64,000 nt of DNA from Polaromonas sp. (lineage in GTDB: Bacteria > Pseudomonadota > Gammaproteobacteria > Burkholderiales > Burkholderiaceae_C): positions 62,001-126,000 of the forward strand of contig NZ_JACPOF010000015.1 in NCBI RefSeq assembly GCF_016185115.1, given 5' to 3'. The notes beneath the pieces are model-generated. The model saw only the letters and a list, made by a program, of their open reading frames with translations. It did not search any database and had not been told where the DNA came from. Below are positions 9,040 through 17,875 of this stretch, piece by piece (position 1 is the first letter of the stretch; each line of letters begins with the position of its first letter). A program made the position numbers and the translations under genes.

Positions 9040-9067
9040 TCGCGCAGTTCAGGGCAAACTCAAGCGC

Positions 9068-9907
9068 ATGACCAAACATCCTTTTGACCAGGCGCTTGCG
9101 CTTGAACCTGCGGGCGCAGACAGGCCCGACACTTTTATGGGCCACACCAGCCCCGCTTACTGGAACATGGTCGGCCCCTTTGGCGGCTCGACTGCTGCGA
9201 CGGCACTGCAGGCCGTGCTGCAGCACCCTGCCTTGCTGGGGGAGCCGGTGTCGCTCACCGTCAACTACGCAGCCGCCACCAGCGAGGGCGCGTTCAACAT
9301 CACCGCCACGCCGGTGCGCACCAATCGTTCGACCCAGCACTGGGTCATCAGCCTGAGCCAGCCCGATGCACAGGGCCATGAACAGGTGGCGATGACGGCC
9401 ACTGCCATGACCGCGCTGCGCCGCGACACCTGGCACCTGAACGACATGCCCATGCCTCAGGTGGCGAAGCCGCAGGATGTGCCGCGCGCCGACATGCGCG
9501 GCGCGATGGAATGGCTCAATCGCTATGAAATGCGCTTTGCACGCGGTGCCATTCCGACAGACTGGCACGGCGACGAAAAACGCTCGCCCGACAGCGTGAC
9601 CCAAATCTGGGTGCGCGACGACGTGCCGCGTGCGCTGGACTTCACCTCCATCGCCGCCATGGCCGATGTGTTTTACCCGCGCATCTGGCTGCGCCGTCCC
9701 TTGCGGGTGCCGGGCGGTACAGTGTCCATGACCACCTACTTTCATGCCAGCACCGCGCAACTGAAGGAAGTCGGCACCGGCTATGTGCTGGCGCAAGGCC
9801 AGGGCCAGGCGTTCCGCCACGGCTTTTTTGACCAGGCTGCGCAGCTGTGGAGCGAGGCAGGCACATTGCTGGTCACGAGCCATCAACTTGTCTACTTCAA
9901 AGAGTAG
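9068..9907 (+). CDS. Acyl-CoA thioesterase family protein (double hotdog, TesB-like)
   Basis: A 279-residue protein with two hotdog repeats, as in TesB/4HBT_3 proteins. The N-terminal half carries YWNMVGPFGGSTAATALQAV, typical of the acyl-CoA-binding helix region; the second half contains DFTSIAAMADVFYPR. It is expected to hydrolyse acyl-CoA in the cytoplasm. It starts 28 bases after the alpha/beta hydrolase in the same direction and lies in the lipid-degradation locus. Chain-length preference cannot be inferred. Confidence 0.85.
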   Translation: MTKHPFDQALALEPAGADRPDTFMGHTSPAYWNMVGPFGGSTAATALQAVLQHPALLGEPVSLTVNYAAATSEGAFNITATPVRTNRSTQHWVISLSQPDAQGHEQVAMTATAMTALRRDTWHLNDMPMPQVAKPQDVPRADMRGAMEWLNRYEMRFARGAIPTDWHGDEKRSPDSVTQIWVRDDVPRALDFTSIAAMADVFYPRIWLRRPLRVPGGTVSMTTYFHASTAQLKEVGTGYVLAQGQGQAFRHGFFDQAAQLWSEAGTLLVTSHQLVYFKE

Positions 9908-9912
9908 ATGAG

Positions 9913-9998
9913 CCCCCACGGTCGCTCACTGCGTGTAGCTTCCTGCCCCCCGAGGGGGCCGTTCGCCTGCAGCCCGGCGTAGCCGGTTCTGCGGCTCT
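9913..9998 (+). repeat. Short GC-rich intergenic repeat (family D, copy 2)
   Basis: It contains CCCCCACGGTCGCTCACTGC, GTGTAGCTTCC, the CCCCCCGAGGGGGC hairpin and GCCCGGCGTAGCCGGTTCTG, in the same order as the copies at 3625, 26814 and 57717. It begins 5 bases after the thioesterase stop and fills most of the gap to the next gene. Confidence 0.65.
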
Positions 9999-10062
9999 GC
10001 TTGCGAAAACCTTGCTTCGGCGAAAATCCAGAAATCGTTTCCCAATCTTTAATCGAGACAAC

Positions 10063-10848
10063 ATGACCGCTACGCTCAATACCATTCCCGAAATCCTCAC
10101 CAGCATCGAAGCCGGTGTGATGACGCTGACCATCAACCGCCTTGACAAGAAAAATTCGCTGACAGCCGACATGTATGCGGCCATGGCCGATGCCATCGAG
10201 GCGGCCCAGCACGACAGCAGCGTGCGCGCCTTTGTCATCCAGGGTCATGAAACCATTTTCTCTGCCGGCAACGACATCAGCGACTTTCTGAACAAGCCGC
10301 CTTCGAAGCAAGATGCGCCGGTGTTCCGCTTCCTGCGCGGCATCAGCAGTTTCAGCAAGCCAGTGGTCGCCGCAGTCTGCGGCCCGGCGGTCGGCATAGG
10401 CACCACCATGCTCCTGCATTGCGATCTGATTTACGCAGGCGACAACGCCGCGTTCTCATTGCCTTTTGTCAACCTTGGTCTCTGCCCTGAAGCGGCTTCC
10501 AGCTTTCTGGTGCCGCAGCTCATGGGCTACCCGCGTGCAGCCGAGGCGCTGTTGCTGGGGGAGCCCTTCCGTGTTGAAAGCGCGCTCGAGATGGGCCTCA
10601 TCAATCGCATCGTGCCGCCGGGCGAGGCAAATGCACTCGCGCAACAGCAGGCGCGCAAGCTGGCGTCCAAACCCATGAGCTCGCTGATTGAAACCAAGCG
10701 CCTGATGAAAAAGGGCAATGCTGGCGTCGTCGCCGAACGCATGATGGAAGAAGCAGCCAGCTTTGGCCGAATGCTGACGGAGCCGGCAGCGAAGGAAGCG
10801 TTCACGGCTTTCCTCGGCAAGCGCAAGCCCGATTTCTCTGCACTCTGA
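10063..10848 (+). CDS. Enoyl-CoA hydratase/isomerase (crotonase) family protein
   Basis: A 261-residue single-domain crotonase. FSAGNDISDFL (about residues 66-76) and the CGPAVGIGTTMLLHCDLIYA segment form the oxyanion hole and CoA pocket. NLGLCPEAASS replaces the usual second glutamate region with a conserved-looking LCPEA. The C-terminal SFGRMLTEPAAKEAFTAFL matches the ending of this family. It catalyses hydration or isomerisation of an enoyl-CoA; which one cannot be told from sequence. The gene lies at the end of the beta-oxidation locus and is followed by a terminator. Confidence 0.9.
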   Translation: MTATLNTIPEILTSIEAGVMTLTINRLDKKNSLTADMYAAMADAIEAAQHDSSVRAFVIQGHETIFSAGNDISDFLNKPPSKQDAPVFRFLRGISSFSKPVVAAVCGPAVGIGTTMLLHCDLIYAGDNAAFSLPFVNLGLCPEAASSFLVPQLMGYPRAAEALLLGEPFRVESALEMGLINRIVPPGEANALAQQQARKLASKPMSSLIETKRLMKKGNAGVVAERMMEEAASFGRMLTEPAAKEAFTAFLGKRKPDFSAL

Positions 10849-10864
10849 AACAAGCCTGCCTGTC

Positions 10865-10889
10865 ATCCCGGACCTGATCCGGGATTTTT
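10865..10889. terminator. Rho-independent terminator between convergent genes
   Basis: An 8-bp stem ATCCCGGA / TCCGGGAT with a CCTGA loop is followed by TTTT. It lies 17 bases after the crotonase stop and between convergent genes (crotonase and htpX). Confidence 0.75.
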
Positions 10890-11024
10890 CCCCGCTTTTG
10901 TTTGAATGGGATTGCGGGTTGACGGAGCCTGCGTACAGCGGTTTGTGTCGACCTTCACGCAGAGGCCGGGGGTTGCCCGGCTTGCCAGTGAAGGGCTACT
11001 ACCTCAACTCAGGCTGGTTGAATC

Positions 11025-11909
11025 TCAAACCTGCCCGGGCTGGGCATTCTGCAAAGCTGCAATCCGCTCCTCAATGGGAGGGTGCGTAGAAAACAGCTTG
11101 CCAATCCCGCCGGTAATCCCCATGGCCTGAATCGTCTTGGGCAACTCGCCGGGCACCATGCCGCCAAGGCGCGCCAGGGCATTGATCATGGGCTGCTTCC
11201 TGCCCATCAGGCTGGCCGCGCCTGCATCAGCGCGGAACTCGCGGTGGCGCGAAAACCAGGCGACCACAATCGCGGCGGCGAAGCCGAGCACGATGTCCAG
11301 CACGATGGTGCTGATGTAGTAGCCTATGCCGGGGCCGGAATTGTTGTCGCTGCCGCGCCGCAAAAAGCTGTCCACCGCGTAGCCGATCACGCGGCTCAGG
11401 AACACCACAAAGGTGTTCATCACGCCCTGAATCAGCGTCATGGTCACCATGTCGCCGTTGGCAACGTGGGCGATTTCGTGGCCCAGCACTGCCTCGATCT
11501 CCTCGCGCGTCATGCCTTGCAGCAGGCCGGTCGAGACGGCGACCAGTGCCGAGTTCTTGAAGGCGCCCGTGGCAAAGGCATTCGGCGCACCTTCAAAGAT
11601 GCCGACTTCGGGCATGCCGATGTTGGCGGTGGTGGCCAGCTTGCGAACGGTCTCCACAATCCAGGCTTCGTCGGCGTTTTGCGGCTCATTGATCAGGCGC
11701 ACGCCTGAACTCCACTTGGCGACAGGCTTGCTGATCAGCAGCGAAATGATTGCGCCGCCAAAACCGATCACGGCGGCAAAACCCAGCAGCATGCCGAGGT
11801 TCAGGCCTTGCGGCGTGAGGTAGCGGTTGACGCCCAGCAGGCTGGCCACAATGCCCAGCACCACAACCACAGCAAGGTTGGTCAGTACAAACAGAAAAAT
11901 GCGTTTCAT
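11025..11909 (-). CDS. htpX: Membrane zinc metalloprotease HtpX
   Basis: A 294-residue inner-membrane M48 protease involved in quality control of membrane proteins. Two N-terminal hydrophobic segments (about residues 4-25 and 35-60) precede the zinc site HEIAH at 144-148. Two further membrane segments follow near 155-215, and the third ligand region FRADAGAA comes after them. Length equals the E. coli protein. The start at 11909 is chosen because GGAGAA lies just upstream; the longer reading from 11930 would include that ribosome site. It is monocistronic, with a terminator shared with the convergent upstream genes. Confidence 0.95.
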   Translation of the reverse strand: MKRIFLFVLTNLAVVVVLGIVASLLGVNRYLTPQGLNLGMLLGFAAVIGFGGAIISLLISKPVAKWSSGVRLINEPQNADEAWIVETVRKLATTANIGMPEVGIFEGAPNAFATGAFKNSALVAVSTGLLQGMTREEIEAVLGHEIAHVANGDMVTMTLIQGVMNTFVVFLSRVIGYAVDSFLRRGSDNNSGPGIGYYISTIVLDIVLGFAAAIVVAWFSRHREFRADAGAASLMGRKQPMINALARLGGMVPGELPKTIQAMGITGGIGKLFSTHPPIEERIAALQNAQPGQV

Positions 11910-12035
11910 GGGTTCTCCGTGTGGAAACACTTTAATTAAACGACGCCGGCGAAGGCCGTCAAAAGCCGCGTCACCGCTTAAATGGGGGAGGGCACACCCA
12001 AATCAAGCGGCTGCTACAGCTGCCGCACAACATTT

Positions 12036-12794
12036 TTACGGGTTGTTTTGCGTGCGCGGCCTGAATACGAAAGAGTCATCATAAAAGGAAAAGTTCTCGT
12101 TCTCCGGCCACCAGCCCGGCACGCCCAGCACCGGCAAAGGCAGAAAAGGTTTTCCTGCCAGCCTATCGGCGCTTAGGCTGGCCGCCACCCAGGCGTCAAG
12201 TTCAGGGATCGAGCCGCCCGCCGGAGATGCCTGGTAGACGTGGGCGGTGATGGGTTTTCTGGGGTTGAGCAGCTTTTCAAGCAGGGCATGGCCAAAGAGC
12301 ACCAGTTGCGCTTCTGCCCAGAGGGGTCGTAAATCAACGAACAGGCGCTTCCAGTCACGCGCCTCCAGCGCGTCCCAGATGGCCTGCGGCGCCAGCAGGA
12401 AGGCTGCGTTCTCGTCGAACAGCGTCAGTGCGTCCCGCACAGGGCCGCGACTATTCTGCACACCGGCTTTGGCAATCTCGGCCGCCTGCAGCTCGTTGAG
12501 TCTCTTTTTGGTCTGCGGGAAAGTGATCCAGCACAGGCCGTTGAAGAAGTCATGCGCGTTGGCGCGTGTGGGGACTGTGCCGGTGTCGAAGATGAATTGT
12601 TCGTAGGCGGTGCCGGAGGGCAGGGCAGATTGCGGAACAAATCGCCTGAACGCAGTATGTCGGCTCAAGGCCTGATGCAGGTCAGCGCCGTGTGCCACTT
12701 CACTCATGACTTTTTGCCCCGTATCGCGCAGGGGCGCAAGCCACGGACAGGTCCAGTCTACAAGGAAATTTTCAGCAGGTGCGCAGGCATTCAT
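12036..12794 (-). CDS. DUF3025 domain protein
   Basis: A 252-residue cytoplasmic protein of the DUF3025 family, which has no established function. Recognisable features are HDFFNGLCWITFPQTKKRLN and the C-terminal GVPGWWPEN segment. Its ATG overlaps the stop of the NYN-domain gene by four bases (ATGA), so the two are almost certainly translated from one transcript that begins with pyrC. No membrane segment or signal is seen. Confidence 0.8.
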   Translation of the reverse strand: MNACAPAENFLVDWTCPWLAPLRDTGQKVMSEVAHGADLHQALSRHTAFRRFVPQSALPSGTAYEQFIFDTGTVPTRANAHDFFNGLCWITFPQTKKRLNELQAAEIAKAGVQNSRGPVRDALTLFDENAAFLLAPQAIWDALEARDWKRLFVDLRPLWAEAQLVLFGHALLEKLLNPRKPITAHVYQASPAGGSIPELDAWVAASLSADRLAGKPFLPLPVLGVPGWWPENENFSFYDDSFVFRPRTQNNP

Positions 12795-13567
12795 CCGCTT
12801 TTTGCGCTCTGGCGCGGCTGTCTTTTATCGCGAACCATGACAGTGGACTTGCCTTCATCCACGATCTCAAAAAGCTGCGTGGCTACGAGTAATTTGGTCA
12901 AGGTGGCGTAACCGTAGTTCCGGTGATCAAACGAGGCCTGATTTGCGATCTGCGTACCCACCGCCCCAACGCGCGCCCACCCTTCATCGTTGGCGGCCGC
13001 CTGCACGGCATTACGCAGCAGTGAGACCAGCCGGGCGTCCTGCTTGAGTTGCGCCGGTGTCGCGCGAAGGGGTGTGGCAGCGACGGCCTCCGCTTCTTCA
13101 CGGCTGCCAGGTTGCGTGTCTGTACCAGCAATCGGCCGCAGCTTGTCAAGATAAAGAAAGCGCGAGCATGCGTTGACAAAAGGCTCGGGCGTTTTCTGTG
13201 CGCCAAAACCATACACAGCCGCACCCTTGGCGCGCAGATGCATCACCAGCGGCGTGAAATCCGCGTCCGACGAGACAATGCCGAATGCATCGGGACGGTC
13301 TGTGTAAAGCAGTTCCAGTGCATCAATCACCATGGCCATGTCACTGGCGTTTTTGCCTTTGCTGTAATCAAATTGCTGCATGGGCCGGATGGCATGCTCA
13401 TGCAACGCCTCTTCCCAGCCCTTCAGCTCGTTCTTCTTCCAGTTGCCGTAAGCGCGCCGGATATTCGTCTCGCCAAAGGTGGACAACTCGTTGAGGATCA
13501 GGTCGATCTTGGACGCCGGAGAATTGTCGGCATCAATGAGCAGGGCCACCCGTGGTTTGCGTTCCAT
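12791..13567 (-). CDS. NYN (PIN-like) domain protein with C-terminal LOTUS/OST-HTH-like domain
   Basis: A 258-residue protein. The N-terminal NYN/LabA-type domain shows acidic residues expected for a metal-dependent RNase: VALLIDADNSP near residues 8-17, NASDMAMVIDA near 73, and SSDADFTPL near 98. A C-terminal domain (about 175-245; LVSLLRNAV...WARVGAVGTQI...YGYATLTKLL) resembles the OST-HTH/LOTUS winged helix that binds RNA. The ATG at 13567 shares its A with the pyrC stop (TGATG); an upstream TTG adds one residue. It is probably an RNA-binding or RNA-processing protein; the target is unknown. Confidence 0.85.
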   Translation of the reverse strand: MERKPRVALLIDADNSPASKIDLILNELSTFGETNIRRAYGNWKKNELKGWEEALHEHAIRPMQQFDYSKGKNASDMAMVIDALELLYTDRPDAFGIVSSDADFTPLVMHLRAKGAAVYGFGAQKTPEPFVNACSRFLYLDKLRPIAGTDTQPGSREEAEAVAATPLRATPAQLKQDARLVSLLRNAVQAAANDEGWARVGAVGTQIANQASFDHRNYGYATLTKLLVATQLFEIVDEGKSTVMVRDKRQPRQSAKSG

Positions 13568-14649
13568 CAACCTTCTCCGGTAACGGTCAGCTTCCAGGCC
13601 AGGCTTTCACCCGACCTCAGCGGCTTGAGCTCCGCGTCGCCGAATGGATAGCTCTCAGGCGGGGTCCAGCTTTCCTTTTTCAGCGTGATGGTGCCTTTGT
13701 TGCGCGGCAGGCCGTAGAAGGCCGGGCCGTTAAAACTTGCAAAAGCTTCGAGCTTGTCGAGCGCACCGGCGGCCTCAAAGGCTTCGGCATACAGTTCCAT
13801 CGCGGCGTGCGAGGTGTAGCAACCTGCGCAGCCCGTCGCGTGCTCTTTCAAATGTGCGGGGTGCGGCGCGCTGTCGGTGCCCAGGAAGAACTTGTTGCTG
13901 CCGCTGGTGGCGGCTTCAACCAGTGCGACACGGTGGGTTTCTCGCTTGAGTACCGGCAGGCAGTAGTAGTGCGGACGAATGCCGCCGGTGAAGATCGCGT
14001 TGCGGTTGTAAAGCAGGTGGTGCGCCGTGATGGTGGCAGCGGTGAAGCGGTCGGCATCGCGCACATACACCGTGGCTTCTTTGGTCGTGATGTGCTCGAA
14101 GACGATTTTCAGTTCGGGGAAGTCCTTGCGCAGCGGGATGAGTTGCGTGTCTATGAACACGGCTTCACGGTCAAACAGGTCGATGTCGGCACTCGTTACC
14201 TCGCCGTGAACCAGCAAGAGCAGACCTTCCTTCTGCATGGCCTCCAGCGTCTTCCAGGCCTTGCGCATGTCGGTCACACCGGCATCGCTGTTGGTGGTGG
14301 CGCCTGCCGGGTAGAGCTTGAGTGCGACCACACCGGCCTCTCTGGCGCGCCTGATCTCATCCGGCGGCATGTTGTCGGTGAGATAGAGGGTCATCAGCGG
14401 CTCGAACTTCGCGCCCTTCGGCACAGCGGCCTGTATGCGCTCACGGTAGGCAACAGCCTGTGCCGCGGTAGTCACGGGCGGCCGCAGGTTCGGCATGATG
14501 ATCGCGCGGCCAAATTGGGCGGCAGTGTGCGGAACCACTGTATTGAGCGCGTCGCCGTCGCGCACATGCAAATGCCAGTCGTCCGGACGTGTGATGGTCA
14601 GGGCGGCACGTGACGGGGCGGGTGCAGTAACAGAGGTCGATGTGGTCAT
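13567..14649 (-). CDS. pyrC: Dihydroorotase, class II
   Basis: A 360-residue zinc enzyme closing carbamoyl-aspartate to dihydroorotate in pyrimidine synthesis. [11 protein letters not shown] carries the HxH zinc ligands. [16 protein letters not shown] contains the lysine that is carboxylated in this family. HGEV, FEHITT and GTDSAPH supply the other ligands and the catalytic Asp. The start at 14649 is preferred over 14658 because AAGGA sits 8 bases upstream of it. It heads a three-gene minus-strand unit with the NYN and DUF3025 genes. Confidence 0.95.
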   Translation of the reverse strand: MTTSTSVTAPAPSRAALTITRPDDWHLHVRDGDALNTVVPHTAAQFGRAIIMPNLRPPVTTAAQAVAYRERIQAAVPKGAKFEPLMTLYLTDNMPPDEIRRAREAGVVALKLYPAGATTNSDAGVTDMRKAWKTLEAMQKEGLLLLVHGEVTSADIDLFDREAVFIDTQLIPLRKDFPELKIVFEHITTKEATVYVRDADRFTAATITAHHLLYNRNAIFTGGIRPHYYCLPVLKRETHRVALVEAATSGSNKFFLGTDSAPHPAHLKEHATGCAGCYTSHAAMELYAEAFEAAGALDKLEAFASFNGPAFYGLPRNKGTITLKKESWTPPESYPFGDAELKPLRSGESLAWKLTVTGEG

Positions 14650-14843
14650 GGAATTCATCCTTCAATTGTCTCATTTGCAGCGCATGTACATGGACCGCTG
14701 ATCGCCGCTGTGCGCGGTGGCCGCCCGCCTAAGGAAAGCCCTGATGCAGGGCTGGCTGGCCAGCAGTTACCATCGCTGGCCAGCCACAAAAAGGCTGCAC
14801 AGGCGTCACCATCGCCGGCCGCACCCCACTACAAGAAGTTTTC

Positions 14844-15371
14844 ATGCATCTGCCCCCCGAATCTGGTCACGCGCCAGAAGCCATGCCGCCCCTGGATGCG
14901 GTCGACGAACCCGTCAAGGTTTCCCTCAGGATTGAAGACTGGCTCACCGTCATCGTGATGGGCGCGCTGGCGCTTTTCACCTTTGCGAATGTGCTGGTGC
15001 GCTACTTCACCAGCCAGTCATTTGCCTGGACGGAAGAGTTCTCTGTCTTTTTGATGATCGTGCTGGCGCTGGTGGGCAGCTCGGCCGCCATTGCACGCGA
15101 CCGCCATATCCGCATCGAGTATTTCTCTGAAGGCGGCTCCATGGCCAGGCGCAAAAGGCTGGCGCAACTGGGCGCGGTGATGGTCGCCATCCTGTTTGGC
15201 CTGATCGCCGTGCTGAGTGTGCGTCTGGTGTGGGACGACTATCGCTTCAACGAAACCTCGCCGGGCATAGGCATTCCGCAGTGGTGGTATTCCATCTGGC
15301 TGCCGATACTGTCTCTTGGCATGGCGTTGCGCGCTGTCGGCCTCTTCATTCGCCGGGGGCGCCGCGAATGA
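14844..15371 (+). CDS. dctQ: TRAP transporter small membrane subunit (DctQ)
   Basis: A 175-residue inner-membrane protein with four predicted hydrophobic helices (about residues 33-52, 62-80, 106-126, 150-168), the size and topology of DctQ subunits. The motif RYFTSQSFAWTEEFSVFLMI is typical. It pairs with DctM and the periplasmic receptor to import a carboxylate driven by an ion gradient. The stop overlaps the dctM start as ATGA. The N-terminus is somewhat long; the ATG at 14844 has no clear ribosome site, so a later start such as the ATG at 14883 is possible. Confidence 0.9.
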   Translation: MHLPPESGHAPEAMPPLDAVDEPVKVSLRIEDWLTVIVMGALALFTFANVLVRYFTSQSFAWTEEFSVFLMIVLALVGSSAAIARDRHIRIEYFSEGGSMARRKRLAQLGAVMVAILFGLIAVLSVRLVWDDYRFNETSPGIGIPQWWYSIWLPILSLGMALRAVGLFIRRGRRE

Positions 15372-16666
15372 TCCCCACCCTTCTTTTTATTGCCTTCATT
15401 GTGCTGATGCTGGTTGGCGTGCCGATTGGCGCAGCGTTGGGCCTGGCCGGTGCCGCCGCGATTGCACTCGCGAATTCTGATGCGCAGTTGTTCGGCCTCA
15501 TGGCGGTGCCGCAAAACTTTTATGCCGGGCTGGGCAAGTACCCGCTGCTGGCGATTCCCATGTTTGTGCTGGTCGGCTCCATCTTTGACCGTTCGGGCGT
15601 TGCGCTGCGCTTGGTGAATTTTGCGGTCGCCATCGTAGGGCGTGGCCCGGGCATGCTGCCACTGGTCGCGATTGCTGTGGCCATGTTTCTGGGCGGCATT
15701 TCAGGCTCCGGCCCGGCCTGCGCAGCGGCCGTCGGCGCCGTCATGATCAGCGCCATGTCGCGTGCCGGCTACCCGCCGTCGTTCTCTGCCAGCGTGGTGG
15801 GCGCTGCAGCCTCCACCGACATTCTGATTCCGCCGTCGATCGCGTTCATCGTCTACTCGGTACTGGTGCCCAATGCCTCGGTGCCAGCGCTCTTTGCAGC
15901 CGGCATGATCCCCGGCATCCTGGCCGGGCTGGCGCTTATCGTCCCTTCCGTCTGGCTTGCGCGCAAATACAAGATGGGCGCGCTTGAAGCAGACATGCCC
16001 AAGCCTCCGTTCTGGGCCAGCTTTCGTGATGCCATCTGGGGGCTGGCCGCGCCGGTGCTCATTCTGGGCGGCATGCGTGCGGGCTGGTTCACACCGACCG
16101 AAGCTGCAGTGGTCGCGGTGTTTTACGGGCTGTTTGTCGGCATGGTGATTCACCGGACCATCAGGTTCCGCGACCTGTTTGAAATCCTGCGCGAGTCGGG
16201 CGAGTTGTCGGCCGTGATTTTGCTGGTGGTATCGCTTGCAGGCATCTTTGCCTATTCGCTCAGCACGCTGGGCGTGATTGATCCCCTCACACGCGCGATC
16301 ACCAATTCGGGCCTCGGCGAGTACGGCATCATGGCGCTGCTGATATTGATGTTGGTCACCGTGGGTATGTTTCTCGACGGCATCTCCATCTTCCTGATTT
16401 TTGTGCCGCTGCTGCTGCCGATTGCGCAGCACTATAACTGGGACCTGGTGTGGTTCGGTGTCATCCTCACGCTCAAGGTCGCAATAGGCCAGTTCACGCC
16501 GCCACTGGCCGTCAATCTCATGGTGTCCTGCCGAATCGCCAATGTGCGCATGGAAGAAACCGTGCGCTGGGTAATCTGGATGATGCTGGCCATGTTCCTC
16601 GTGCTGGTGGCTGTCATTGCCTTCCCGCAACTGGCTTTGTGGCTGCCCCACAAGCTCGGCTATTAA
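15368..16666 (+). CDS. dctM: TRAP transporter large membrane subunit (DctM)
   Basis: A 432-residue polytopic protein of the DctM family with about 11-12 hydrophobic segments. The conserved GGISGSGPACAAAVGAVMI, ASTDILIPPSIAFIVYS and QFTPPLAVNLMV segments are intact. The start at 15368 is set by the ATGA overlap with dctQ; a longer reading starting at 15230 runs in the dctQ coding region and is rejected. It forms the transport channel for the TRAP system. The substrate is unknown, probably a mono- or dicarboxylate. Confidence 0.95.
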   Translation: MIPTLLFIAFIVLMLVGVPIGAALGLAGAAAIALANSDAQLFGLMAVPQNFYAGLGKYPLLAIPMFVLVGSIFDRSGVALRLVNFAVAIVGRGPGMLPLVAIAVAMFLGGISGSGPACAAAVGAVMISAMSRAGYPPSFSASVVGAAASTDILIPPSIAFIVYSVLVPNASVPALFAAGMIPGILAGLALIVPSVWLARKYKMGALEADMPKPPFWASFRDAIWGLAAPVLILGGMRAGWFTPTEAAVVAVFYGLFVGMVIHRTIRFRDLFEILRESGELSAVILLVVSLAGIFAYSLSTLGVIDPLTRAITNSGLGEYGIMALLILMLVTVGMFLDGISIFLIFVPLLLPIAQHYNWDLVWFGVILTLKVAIGQFTPPLAVNLMVSCRIANVRMEETVRWVIWMMLAMFLVLVAVIAFPQLALWLPHKLGY

Positions 16667-16702
16667 AAACAACTATCGATTTTTACCAAGGAGACTCGTC
16701 CA

Positions 16703-17731
16703 ATGAAATTCAAAACCGTCCTCGGCCTTGCGCTGGCCTGCGCCTCGCTGGCCTTCACCGCTGCTGCGCCTGCGCAGACCTACAAGTCCGAATACAAGAT
16801 GTCGCTGGTCGTCGGCCCTGCATTCCCCTGGGGCAAGGGCGGCGAAATCTGGGCCAACCTCGTGCGTGAGCGCACACAGGGCCGTATCAACATCAAGCTT
16901 TACCCCGGCGTGTCGCTGATCCAGGGCGACCAGACGCGCGAGTTCAGCGCCATCCGCCAGGGCGTGATCGACATGGCTGTGGGCTCGACCATCAACTGGT
17001 CGCCGCAGGTCAAGGAACTCAATGTGTTTTCCCTGCCTTTCCTGATGCCCGACTTCGCGGCAGCTGACGCGCTGACGCAGGGTGACGTGGGCAAGGAAAT
17101 CTTCAAGGTCATCGACAAGGCCGGCGTGGTGCCACTCGCCTGGGGCGAAAACGGTTACCGCGAAATCAGCAACTCCAAGCTGGCCATCAAAAGGCCTGCC
17201 GACATGAAGGGCCTGAAAATCCGCGTGGTGGGCTCGCCCTTGTTCCTGGACACCTTCACCGCGCTGGGCGCCAACCCGACGCAGATGAGTTTTGCCGATG
17301 CGCAGCCTGCGCTGGCAACCGGCGCGGTTGACGGCCAGGAGAACCCGCTGTCGATCTACACCGCGGCCAAGCTGCACAACTCTGCGCAAAAGCACATCAC
17401 GATGTGGGGCTACGTCAATGACCCGCTGATTTTTGTCGTCAACAAGGAAGTCTGGGCATCCTGGACCGAAGCTGACCGCAACATCGTCAGGCAGGCTGCC
17501 ATCGAAGCCGGCAAACAGGAAATCGCCATCGCCCGCAAAGGCCTGATTGAAGCCGACAAGCCCCTCCTGAAAGACATTGCAGCCCTGGGCACCACCATCA
17601 CCCAGCTGACGCCTGAAGAACGCGCAGAGTTCGTCAAGGCCACCCGCCCTGTGTACGACAAGTGGAAGAACCAGATCGGCGCGGGCCTGGTCAGCACGGC
17701 TGAAAAGTCGATTGCGGCACGCAAGAAATAA
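16703..17731 (+). CDS. dctP: TRAP transporter periplasmic receptor (DctP)
   Basis: A 342-residue periplasmic solute receptor. The signal peptide is residues 1-25 (MKFKTVLGLALACASLAFTA..AAPAQ). The family fingerprint GLKIRVVGSPLFLDTF carries the conserved Arg that binds the substrate carboxylate, and GAVDGQENPLS is the second signature. An AAGGAG ribosome site is present. It follows dctQM and is closed by a strong terminator. Ligand identity cannot be read from the sequence. Confidence 0.95.
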   Translation: MKFKTVLGLALACASLAFTAAAPAQTYKSEYKMSLVVGPAFPWGKGGEIWANLVRERTQGRINIKLYPGVSLIQGDQTREFSAIRQGVIDMAVGSTINWSPQVKELNVFSLPFLMPDFAAADALTQGDVGKEIFKVIDKAGVVPLAWGENGYREISNSKLAIKRPADMKGLKIRVVGSPLFLDTFTALGANPTQMSFADAQPALATGAVDGQENPLSIYTAAKLHNSAQKHITMWGYVNDPLIFVVNKEVWASWTEADRNIVRQAAIEAGKQEIAIARKGLIEADKPLLKDIAALGTTITQLTPEERAEFVKATRPVYDKWKNQIGAGLVSTAEKSIAARKK

Positions 17732-17747
17732 GAAATCCCGCGTCAAC

Positions 17748-17777
17748 AAAAAAGCCCCGCAGTGCGGGGCTTTTTTA
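17748..17777. terminator. Bidirectional rho-independent terminator
   Basis: A 7-bp stem GCCCCGC-AGT-GCGGGGC (17754-17770) is preceded by AAAAAA and followed by TTTTTT. It can therefore terminate dctP from the left and the caspase/receptor fusion transcript from the right. Confidence 0.9.
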
Positions 17778-17875
17778 TTTTCTTTGACGAAACCATTAAC
17801 TCACCTGCAATCAGATTTGTACGTGTGATAAAACGAGCTATCAAAAAAAGATGCCAGTTAAGTCTCATGCAGAAG

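Noticed and set aside
15230..15367. A longer start for dctM.
   Set aside because: The extension overlaps dctQ in another frame, while ATG 15368 gives the classic ATGA coupling.
17815..17855. A possible further copy of the composite repeat (GAGCTATCAAAA near 17838).
   Set aside because: Only about a dozen bases match; the rest of the block and the palindrome are absent.
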